Source: Chloroflexota bacterium
GTDB taxonomy: Bacteria; Chloroflexota; Anaerolineae; Anaerolineales; Villigracilaceae
NCBI GenBank assembly: GCA_016195815.1
Contig: JACPYX010000007.1
Span: forward strand, 558,001 to 622,000
Length of the DNA: 64,000 nucleotides
Direction: 5' to 3'
Positions 37,799-44,671 of this stretch are shown here, piece by piece. Under the pieces are notes generated by a model, which searched no databases, was not told where the DNA came from, and saw only the letters and a list, made by a program, of their open reading frames with translations. Numbering within the stretch: the first letter of the stretch is position 1; each line of letters starts with the position of its first letter. Both the position numbers and the translations under genes were made by a program.

Positions 37799-38377
37799 GT
37801 GACCGAAGAAACACCTACAAAAATCATTTTAAAAAAAAATAAGTCTGAACAGGGCGGGGAGGGATGTACGTATGCAGCCATTGCTGTCACCATCGCTTTA
37901 ATTCTTGTTAGTGTTTTCGCAGGTTTAGCCTATTTCAATAGTTCACGTTCCTGGTTGTTTTGGACAATCACGGCTGCCGCCTTATTAATAGAAGTCCTTT
38001 TTGTATATCTTGCAGTTCTCATGTCCCCGAGAAATAATGTACATGAGGCAACTGTAAGTATTGACTTGGACACTCAACAGGCCACTCGCATCGAGAAATT
38101 AAATTCTGGAAAAATTCAAAAATACAGTCTAAGGTTGGAACAAGTCAGTCGCATCTCAATTCACGGAGAAGACGCCGGCCACAGACTCGAAGTAACTCTT
38201 GATTCCCAAAATAGCCTGCCTCTCAAAGTAAATTCCGACGTGTTCTTCGATCCAGAACCAATGAAAGCACTTGGTAATAAAATTGGAAAATTATTGAAGA
38301 AGCCGGTGGTATTAAAAATAACGGATCAAGGAAAAATCGTTTCCGAGGAGATCATCCAAGATAATAAGCAAGAGTAA
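37799..38377 (+). CDS. Two-helix membrane protein with cytoplasmic beta domain, unknown
   Basis: The 192-residue frame starts at a GTG without a visible SD. After a Lys-rich N-terminus come two membrane helices (about 25-45 and 52-75), then a soluble domain (about 80-180) with alternating strands (ATVSIDLDTQQATRIEKL, RLEVTLDSQNSLPLKV), resembling the PH-like domain of small bacterial membrane proteins. I cannot name a family. A better ribosome-binding site lies upstream at 37700 in the same frame but is separated by two TAG codons, so the N-terminus is uncertain and the gene may be damaged. Confidence 0.5.
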   Translation: MTEETPTKIILKKNKSEQGGEGCTYAAIAVTIALILVSVFAGLAYFNSSRSWLFWTITAAALLIEVLFVYLAVLMSPRNNVHEATVSIDLDTQQATRIEKLNSGKIQKYSLRLEQVSRISIHGEDAGHRLEVTLDSQNSLPLKVNSDVFFDPEPMKALGNKIGKLLKKPVVLKITDQGKIVSEEIIQDNKQE

Positions 38378-38442
38378 ACATTGGATGTAAGCAATAAGTC
38401 GCCTACCGAAGTCCTTCATGTTCCGCGACAAAATAAAAAATT

Positions 38443-39030
38443 CTATCCTATCATCTTCTCTTCCATCTTTTTTTTCACTCCCGGCCATTCGCTATCCAAA
38501 ATACTATAAAAAACCGAATCTCGAATATACCCATCTGGCAGGATCATGTGATTCCTCAGCACACCTTCCCTTTGCGCGCCGATTCTTTCAATTGCCTTCT
38601 GCGATCTCTCGTTACGTGAATCTGTTTTTATCTGCACACGGACGCAACCCAATTTCTCAAACGCATGACCGAGCAATAAATATTTGCATTCAGTGTTCAC
38701 AACAGTCCGCTGGAATTCAGGGCCGTACCACGTGCCGCCCACTTCAAGTCCGCGGTCGTTTGGCATGATGTTCAAATAACGCGTCGCGCCCGCTACGCGC
38801 CCCGACTCAAGATGGATGACCGCGAATGGAAGGTCGGTGCCGCGCACGCAACGCGCCATAATATCGCGCACCCAATTCCGCATATCGTCCACCGAGTTCA
38901 TTTCACCGTACAACATAAAATTCCAGAACGGCTGACCAACGCCGATCTTCGCCAGCCCTTCCACGTGCGCTTCGCTCAACGGTTCAAGCCGCACAAACCT
39001 GCCAGTCAACGTTACCGGCTCAACTTCCAT
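38443..39030 (-). CDS. GNAT-family N-acetyltransferase (RimJ/RimL type)
   Basis: The 195-residue enzyme has the Acetyltransf_3 layout: opening VTLTGRFVRLEPLSEAHVEGL, the central strands LPFAVIHLESGRVAGATRYL and GLEVGGTWYGPEFQR, the acetyl-CoA region with LLGHAFEKLGCVRVQIKTD and the NERSQKAIERIGAQREGVLR helix-turn typical of RimJ/RimL/SpeG-like proteins. The acceptor (protein N-terminus, polyamine or small molecule) cannot be told. Its start overlaps the end of murE by 11 bp, so it is co-transcribed with it. Confidence 0.88.
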   Translation of the reverse strand: MEVEPVTLTGRFVRLEPLSEAHVEGLAKIGVGQPFWNFMLYGEMNSVDDMRNWVRDIMARCVRGTDLPFAVIHLESGRVAGATRYLNIMPNDRGLEVGGTWYGPEFQRTVVNTECKYLLLGHAFEKLGCVRVQIKTDSRNERSQKAIERIGAQREGVLRNHMILPDGYIRDSVFYSILDSEWPGVKKKMEEKMIG

Positions 39031-40693
39031 CCTTCAACCACTCCTCTTCGGATTTATGTTGTGTCGGCAGATAGGGCATGTTTGGCCCCTCGACATGCAG
39101 CAACTCACTCAACGCGGCGCGCATCGCGATGCGGTCATCCCACAAATGCTCGACCTTTCCAAAACACATGGACTGCTCATGGCCTTTTCCGCAGGCCAAA
39201 ACGATGTCACCGGGACGCGCCAGACTCAACGCAAAGCGGATGGCTTCGCCGCGATCCGCGACGCGCCAAAATGTCTCGCCCTCGCGTCCGCCCTTGGACC
39301 TCGCACCAGTTGCCATTTCATCAAGGATGACACTCAACGATTCTGTTCGCGGATCCTCGGCAGTCAACACAGTTAGATCGGCCAACTCTGCCGATGTCTC
39401 TGCCATCATGCGACGTTTTTCTTTATCGCGCAATCCCGCCGAGCCAAAGACGGCGATGACGCGTGGTTCCGGTTCCTGATCTTGATTTTTTGAACCGCGA
39501 AGCCCGCCAGGAGCGCGAAGATTTAAATTTTCCTTCGCGGCCTTTGCGTCTTCGCGGTGAGATACCAACATCTTCCGCGCGGCTTCCAATGCAACTTTCA
39601 ACGCGTTCGGCGTGTGGGCAAAATCAACGATGGCCGTGAAATTTTGTCCCATCTCAATGCGTTCCATGCGGCCCGGCACGCCTTCGAGCAAAGCGATTCC
39701 CTGTGCAGCCATTTCGGGCTGAATGCCAAGTCCATAAATCGCCACAGTCAATGCGGCCAGGCAATTCGAGACATTGTACGCGCCAATCAAATGGCTTCTA
39801 ATGGCCACGCGCCAATCCGTGCTGACGGCGGTAAAAGAAATTCCCGACAAACTGTATTCGATATTCTCTCCACAAACATCCGCGTTATTACCCAAGCCAT
39901 AACTGAGTTTGTTCGTTTTGATCAAGCCATCCAGAAATTCAAACGAACGGTCATCGCGGTTGATGACAGCCATACGCGGATTTCCCTGCTTCTTTGGCAA
40001 AGTCTTTTCAAGGCTGGAAAAGAGTCTTGCTTTGGCGGCGCGATAATTTTCGTACGAGCCATGTTGATCCAGATGTTCGTGCGTGATGTTGGTGACCACG
40101 CCGATATCAAACTCGCAGGCATCCACGCGATACTGCGCCCAGCCATGTGACGTGGTTTCGAGCACCACATGCGTCAACCCCGCTTCGACCATTTGCGCCA
40201 GATAGCGCTGCACATCGTGCGCGTCAGGCGTGGTGACGTGAAAGCCAGTGTCCAGCACTTCATCGCCGATGACCGCATTGACGGTTGAGACCATGCCAGC
40301 TTTGATTTTGGCGGCCAGCAAAATTTTATAAATAAGATTGGTCGTAGTGGTTTTGCCATCCGTGCCTGTTACGCCGATCACCGTCAGCTTGCGGGCAGGC
40401 CAATCGTAAAACGCGGCCGCCAGCCAGGTCAGGGCTTGACGCGAGTTTCCCAGTCGAATATAGGGAACAGAGAGTCCCGATAAGTCCTGTTCGCCTATAA
40501 TTGCCGACGCGCCATTCTCAATCGCCTTCTGAATATAGTCGTGTCCATCCGTAGAGCTGCCCTTCAATGCGACGAAAAGAAATCCGGGCTTCACCGCGCG
40601 GCTGTCAATCGCGATATCAGTGATCGTGAGAGCCGGCAGCTTTTTCGGGGCATATGCAAACGGAAAATCAACGAACAGGCTGGGCAGGAACAT
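39020..40693 (-). CDS. murE: UDP-N-acetylmuramoyl-peptide synthetase (MurE type)
   Basis: The 557-residue cytoplasmic Mur ligase adds the third residue to UDP-MurNAc-dipeptide. N-terminal UDP-binding domain (ITDIAIDSRAVKPGFLFVALKG), ATP site GVTGTDGKTTTTNLI, substrate site TPDAHDVQ, HEHLDQHGSYENYRAAKARLF with the Lys that is carbamylated in Mur ligases, and the C-terminal domain (VFGSAGLRDKEKR). The amino-acid specificity motif reads EDPRTE where meso-diaminopimelate enzymes have DNPR, so specificity is open. An extra segment of about 35 residues lies between domains 2 and 3 (39462-39566). I place the start at 40693, because longer N-termini would cross a terminator; ATG 40720 is an alternative. 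Confidence 0.93.
   Translation of the reverse strand: MFLPSLFVDFPFAYAPKKLPALTITDIAIDSRAVKPGFLFVALKGSSTDGHDYIQKAIENGASAIIGEQDLSGLSVPYIRLGNSRQALTWLAAAFYDWPARKLTVIGVTGTDGKTTTTNLIYKILLAAKIKAGMVSTVNAVIGDEVLDTGFHVTTPDAHDVQRYLAQMVEAGLTHVVLETTSHGWAQYRVDACEFDIGVVTNITHEHLDQHGSYENYRAAKARLFSSLEKTLPKKQGNPRMAVINRDDRSFEFLDGLIKTNKLSYGLGNNADVCGENIEYSLSGISFTAVSTDWRVAIRSHLIGAYNVSNCLAALTVAIYGLGIQPEMAAQGIALLEGVPGRMERIEMGQNFTAIVDFAHTPNALKVALEAARKMLVSHREDAKAAKENLNLRAPGGLRGSKNQDQEPEPRVIAVFGSAGLRDKEKRRMMAETSAELADLTVLTAEDPRTESLSVILDEMATGARSKGGREGETFWRVADRGEAIRFALSLARPGDIVLACGKGHEQSMCFGKVEHLWDDRIAMRAALSELLHVEGPNMPYLPTQHKSEEEWLKDGS
39462..39566. repeat. Word-like micro-repeat inside murE
   Basis: The coding strand contains CGCGAAGACGCAAAGGCCGC followed by GAAGGAAAATTTAAATCTTC, built of near-tandem CGCGAAG/CGCAAAG words. 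It encodes HREDAKAAKENLNLRAPGG and neighbours, a segment absent from usual MurE proteins, exactly in the linker before the C-terminal domain. Confidence 0.6.
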
Positions 40694-40729
40694 AAACGCA
40701 TTTTCTTTCTCTCGGGTCATTCGGGTTAA

Positions 40730-40768
40730 CAAAAAAAGGGTCCTGGTAATTTTACCAAAACCCTTTTG
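40730..40768 (-). terminator. Terminator at the end of the F0 operon
   Basis: On the minus strand, AAAAGGGT...ACCCTTTT with inner GGTAA/TTACC forms a stem followed by TTTTTTTG. It separates the atp genes from murE. Confidence 0.85.
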
Positions 40769-40785
40769 CATTTATAGGTCGTATA

Positions 40786-41520
40786 TTACTTGAGGGTCTG
40801 ACGAAGGCCATCGAATTTGCCGGCGACCGAACCATCCATTACTTTGTCGCCGACCTTGATGATGAGACCTCCCAGGATGGAAGGGTCAACGCGGAAGGCC
40901 ACAGACTTGGCGCCAACCTTGTCGAGGATGCTTTTTTTGACGGTCTCCTGTTCGCTGGCACTGAGCGACAGGGCGCTGGTAACTTCAGCGGATTCGCCCC
41001 TGAAATCTGCATCATCGAGAATGACAACCTTGCCAGATTTAACTCCCGAGAAGAATTCATCAATCAATACATGCTGGCGCTTTTCATCGAGGGTGTCGCC
41101 AACCAGTTTCTGCGCGGCAGCAATTGCCAGCGCAGCGACCTGGCTGCGCAGGTCGCTGAGAACGCGTCCTCGTTCGATTTCGGCTTCGGCCATGGCCGCT
41201 TCGCGCACCTTGACCGCTTCAGCCTCGGCCGCAGCCTTTACATCCTTGCCGGCACTAGCAGCGCGATCAGTCGCTTCACGAACCACCTTGCCTGCCTCTG
41301 CTTGCGCATCGGCAAGGATCTTCTGCGCTTCCTTTTCAGCGTTGGCCCGCGCTTCGGCGGCTACGCGGGCATCTTCAAGACCCTGGGCGATTTTCGTCTT
41401 GCGCGTCTCAAGCATGTTAAGCATGGGCTTATAAACCCAGGCGTTCAACGTAAGAAAGACAATCGCAAACGCGATGATCTGAACAATGAGCAAACCAAAA
41501 TTAATACCAAGCGCTTCCAT
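40786..41520 (-). CDS. atpF: ATP synthase b subunit fused to the C-terminal domain of delta
   Basis: The 244-residue protein has one N-terminal membrane helix (about 9-28), a long Ala/Glu/Lys-rich coiled coil (about 32-150) typical of b, and then a C-terminal domain (about 175-244) that matches the end of delta/OSCP: VTSALSLSASEQETVKKSIL and DPSILGGLIIKVGDKVMDGS, ending in LRQTL. The helical N-terminal domain of delta, which in standard enzymes grips the F1 alpha subunits, is not present. It would act as peripheral stalk. It is the last gene of the F0 set here; no F1 genes follow, since a terminator and murE come next. Confidence 0.88.
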   Translation of the reverse strand: MEALGINFGLLIVQIIAFAIVFLTLNAWVYKPMLNMLETRKTKIAQGLEDARVAAEARANAEKEAQKILADAQAEAGKVVREATDRAASAGKDVKAAAEAEAVKVREAAMAEAEIERGRVLSDLRSQVAALAIAAAQKLVGDTLDEKRQHVLIDEFFSGVKSGKVVILDDADFRGESAEVTSALSLSASEQETVKKSILDKVGAKSVAFRVDPSILGGLIIKVGDKVMDGSVAGKFDGLRQTLK

Positions 41521-41536
41521 GCGATGCTCCTATAAA

Positions 41537-41776
41537 CTATACAACTTTGAAGAGCATGAGGAACGCGATGACCAGGGCATAGATGGCGATTGCTTCAGAA
41601 AAGGCAATGCCAAGGATCATATTGGTCAACAAGTTGCCGTATGTATCCGGGTTGCGCGCCATGCCCGTCAACGCGCCCTGTACGCTCAAGCCAATCCCAA
41701 CACCCGCACCAGCCGCGGCGATCATCGCCAATCCGGCGCCAATGAAACGAGCTGCTTCTACAATATTTCCTTCCAT
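41537..41776 (-). CDS. atpE: ATP synthase c subunit
   Basis: The 79-residue hairpin of two helices forms the rotor ring. The polar loop ARNPD separates TM1 (Gly-rich GAGVGIGL) from TM2, whose SEAIAIYALVIAF holds the ion-binding Glu. There is no Gln in TM1 and no Ser/Thr after the Glu, so the sodium-binding signature is missing and protons are the likely coupling ion. Spacing to atpF is 16 bp. Confidence 0.95.
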   Translation of the reverse strand: MEGNIVEAARFIGAGLAMIAAAGAGVGIGLSVQGALTGMARNPDTYGNLLTNMILGIAFSEAIAIYALVIAFLMLFKVV

Positions 41777-41813
41777 ATTACAAGCCTCCTGATTATTCCT
41801 TTGATTTTTTTAA

Positions 41814-42824
41814 TTAATGGGCTTCCGCAGAAACTTCTGCGTGCTCTTCTTCATGACCGTGCCCTTGCGTGGCCTGCGCCATGAAGACCATGGTAAGCAT
41901 ACCGAAAACGAACGCCTGAATGATGCCGACGAACAATTCGAACATCATAATCATCGAAGGCAGGATGCTGATGCGGCCAAGCAGACCGGCCACAATCGCG
42001 ACCAACACCACACCCGCGAACATATTACCGAAAAGACGGAAGGCAAACGAGAGGATCTTCGAAAATTCCGAGATCAACTCAAGCAGGCCAACCAGGAAGT
42101 CCATGGCGCCGAAGAACGGTGTTTTGAACATCGTGCGAACGTTGAAAAATTTGCTGATATATCCAAAGCCCTGGGCCTGGAAACCGACCACCTGGATCCA
42201 AATCACGGCAATGAGCGCCAGTGAAAAAGTAAAGTTTAGATCCACAGAGACGCCTCGCAAGAACGGGACAAGAACATAGCCGCCGGTCGCGACTTTGGCA
42301 GGCAGGATATTTGCCCAGCCAGCGCCCAATTCGGCAATCGTGCGGCCCTCTCCCTGTGCGGGAAGCAAAAAGCCGATTGACTCAAAACCCGGAATGATCT
42401 TGAGCAGATTCGCAAACAAAACGTAAACCATGATCGTTGCGAACCAGGGGAAGATCAATGGCGCCCATTTTGCACCGGCTGACCCTTCCGTCAGGCCATA
42501 CAGAAGTTCCATAAAAGCTTCCATTAAGTTGCCGATGCCCTGCGGAACAAGATCGGTCTTTGCGCTCTTTTTGAGAGAACGATTTGTAAAGAACGCAAGC
42601 ACGACCAACAAAACGATCGTTACAGCCAGTGTTGGAAGTGTGTTAACCAAATAGAGCGGACCGAGGCCGAGGAAGTTTCCGACAATCGGCTCTTCGATCA
42701 ATTTTTCAGCCGCAACCGTAATCTCCGGCTGAACAGGAACAAAGATCCCGCCCAAAATAAAGCCAACGATCATCAGCACAAGTACGACCCAGCGCCGCCA
42801 GGGTCTACGCTTCTGAGTTTTCAA
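41814..42824 (-). CDS. atpB: ATP synthase a subunit
   Basis: The 336-residue integral stator subunit carries the essential Arg in SFAFRLFGNMFAG of the penultimate long helix and the family end FVFGMLTMVFMAQA. N-terminal hydrophobic segments precede a long external part (about 30-70). The C-terminus has an unusual His/Glu-rich tail (GHGHEEEHAEVSAEAH). It follows the atpI/Z-like gene after 8 bp and precedes atpE. Confidence 0.95.
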   Translation of the reverse strand: MKTQKRRPWRRWVVLVLMIVGFILGGIFVPVQPEITVAAEKLIEEPIVGNFLGLGPLYLVNTLPTLAVTIVLLVVLAFFTNRSLKKSAKTDLVPQGIGNLMEAFMELLYGLTEGSAGAKWAPLIFPWFATIMVYVLFANLLKIIPGFESIGFLLPAQGEGRTIAELGAGWANILPAKVATGGYVLVPFLRGVSVDLNFTFSLALIAVIWIQVVGFQAQGFGYISKFFNVRTMFKTPFFGAMDFLVGLLELISEFSKILSFAFRLFGNMFAGVVLVAIVAGLLGRISILPSMIMMFELFVGIIQAFVFGMLTMVFMAQATQGHGHEEEHAEVSAEAH

Positions 42825-42832
42825 GACGCCTC

Positions 42833-43105
42833 CTACGCAGAGATATTCTTCTCTGACTCAGCATTAGATTTTATTCTCGCCAGCGTCCTGCGTGCCACAA
42901 GAAGCATCAAGACGACTGAGAGAGGAATTCCCGCGAATAAAAAAATCAACGTAAAGAGCGGCTTTGTGCCGAAGCTCTGATCCAACCATAGCCCACCGAA
43001 CACCGAAGCCAGGATGATGGCCAATGTCAGGCACCCCACCTGCCCCACCAACACGATCAAAACTGTGTTTATAACGTTCCGATTCTTATTATCCGATTGT
43101 GTCAT
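42833..43105 (-). CDS. AtpZ/AtpI-like small membrane protein
   Basis: The 90-residue protein has two membrane helices (about 13-38 and 49-70) with the GGLWLDQSFGTKPLFTL turn seen in AtpZ/AtpI proteins that precede F0 genes and assist c-ring assembly or ion supply. It is the first gene of the F0 operon. A strong promoter lies so close to its ATG that the mRNA would be leaderless or nearly so, and no SD is present. Confidence 0.75.
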   Translation of the reverse strand: MTQSDNKNRNVINTVLIVLVGQVGCLTLAIILASVFGGLWLDQSFGTKPLFTLIFLFAGIPLSVVLMLLVARRTLARIKSNAESEKNISA

Positions 43106-43113
43106 GCCGCACG

Positions 43114-43141
43114 ATTATATCATAAAGGGTTAAGGCGTCAA
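43114..43141 (-). promoter_or_regulatory. Promoter of the F0 ATP synthase operon
   Basis: On the minus strand TTGACG (43136-43141) and TATAAT (43114-43119) are spaced by 16 bp. Initiation near 43107 leaves about 2 nt before the ATG at 43105. Confidence 0.75.
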
Positions 43142-43222
43142 CGAAACAAATTTTTGGCGATAAAAGCGCTGCGCATCTCACCGGACCTGAGGCCCGCCCC
43201 CCCGCCGCAGGCCCTATCCACA

Positions 43223-44671
43223 CTAGAACAGATTCACTGCCGCCGCGCTCGACCAGCTAAACCACGGCGCAAACACCGTGCCGACCAGGATCACGCCCAG
43301 AGCCAAAATTATCAACGCAATTACATATGGACGGGTCAATGCAATCGGATGCTTCTCTTCGTCTTCGTTCTCCATTCGATACAGATATACATACTTCATC
43401 ACGTTCAAGTAGTAGTATACGCCGACGATGGAGTTCAGGATACCGACGATGACCAGCCAGGTATATTTGGCCTGCATACCTGCCGCGAACACAAAGATCT
43501 TCGCCACAAAACCGCCGAACGGCGGCATACCAGCCAGCGACAGAAACGCGGCCAGCATGATCAGGCCCAGCCAAGGCGAGCGACGACTCAGTCCGCGATA
43601 AGTATCATATTCATCCGAGCCAACCGCGCGCCCGACCGCCGCAACAACACCGAAGGCCGCCATGTTGGTCACGATGTAAGCCACCATGTAGAAAACCACG
43701 CTGGTAATTCCCAATTGGGAAAGCGCTACGATACCGATCATGGCATAGCCTGCATGAGCGATGGACGAGTAGGCCAGCATTCTCTTGAGATTCTTTTGCG
43801 GCAGGGCCAGCAGATTGCCGGCCGTCATTGTCACCGCGGCCAGCACGGCCAGCAGAGATGTCCAGGTGAGGGTGAAGCCGGGAAAAACAACCAGGAAGAA
43901 GCGCGCAATGACTACGAAGCCTGCGGCCTTGGAGGCTGTTGACAAGAATCCTGCAATCGGGGTCGGCGCACCCTCGTAAACATCAGGCGCCCAAAAGTGA
44001 AAGGGAACGATGGAAACCTTGAAGCCGAGTCCGACAATAACCAGGAAGATCACGCCCAATATAACGGGAGCCGTTAGGCGTCCAGCCTGAAGCGCTGCCG
44101 CGAGGGCATAGAGATTGGTCGTGCCGGCAAATCCAAATAAAAGGCTAAATCCGTACAGCATCACTGCGGAGGTCATCGCGCCGAACAGCAAATACTTGAA
44201 ACCCGCTTCGGTTGAATGATCATCCGAAAGCATGAAGCCTGCCAGAACGTAAAGCGGAATGGATGTCGTTTCAATGGCGAGATAAAGCATAACAAGGTCG
44301 GCTGAGGAAGCCATCAAAGACATGCCGATGGTGGAAGCAAGAAGAAGAACATAGGCCTCACCGCGCCGGCCGGCTTTTTCGTGATCCATCAGGAAAAGAG
44401 CCGTAATTCCTGCGGCAAAGATGAACAACATCTTGAAGAAGAAGCCCAACCAATCGAAGCGGACCATTCCGCCGAGAGTTGCAACAGGCTCGCCTGGACG
44501 CCCAACCAACAGGCTGATGATGAGAATTGCAAATAAACCGCCGGCAGTGAGCCAGCCGGTATCGCGGCGGCGTTCTTCTTTCCAGAACGGCTCGACGACC
44601 AGCAGAATAATGCCAAGAGCGAGGATGAGCATTTCCGGGAGGATCGAGAGGAAGGACGTGGATGTAAACAT
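43223..44671 (-). CDS. nuoN: NADH-quinone oxidoreductase subunit N
   Basis: The 482-residue antiporter-like subunit of the complex I membrane arm has about 14 helices. The key residues are present: Glu in YLAIETTSIPLYVLAG (TM5), Lys in GLGFKVSIVPFHFW (TM7), Lys in STASKAAGFVV (TM8) and Lys in PPFGGFVAKIFVFAAG (TM12). It is the last gene of the nuo cluster; its start overlaps the stop of the preceding nuoM (TAATG). Confidence 0.96.
   Translation of the reverse strand: MFTSTSFLSILPEMLILALGIILLVVEPFWKEERRRDTGWLTAGGLFAILIISLLVGRPGEPVATLGGMVRFDWLGFFFKMLFIFAAGITALFLMDHEKAGRRGEAYVLLLASTIGMSLMASSADLVMLYLAIETTSIPLYVLAGFMLSDDHSTEAGFKYLLFGAMTSAVMLYGFSLLFGFAGTTNLYALAAALQAGRLTAPVILGVIFLVIVGLGFKVSIVPFHFWAPDVYEGAPTPIAGFLSTASKAAGFVVIARFFLVVFPGFTLTWTSLLAVLAAVTMTAGNLLALPQKNLKRMLAYSSIAHAGYAMIGIVALSQLGITSVVFYMVAYIVTNMAAFGVVAAVGRAVGSDEYDTYRGLSRRSPWLGLIMLAAFLSLAGMPPFGGFVAKIFVFAAGMQAKYTWLVIVGILNSIVGVYYYLNVMKYVYLYRMENEDEEKHPIALTRPYVIALIILALGVILVGTVFAPWFSWSSAAAVNLF

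Noticed and set aside
40694-40771. N-terminal extension of murE
   Set aside because: It would be encoded across the atp operon terminator.
41537-41776. Sodium-coupled ATP synthase
   Set aside because: The c subunit lacks the Gln and Ser/Thr residues of the sodium site.
43190-43210. C-rich tract after nuoN as a G-quadruplex
   Set aside because: Only one long run and irregular short runs are present; too little to support a structure.
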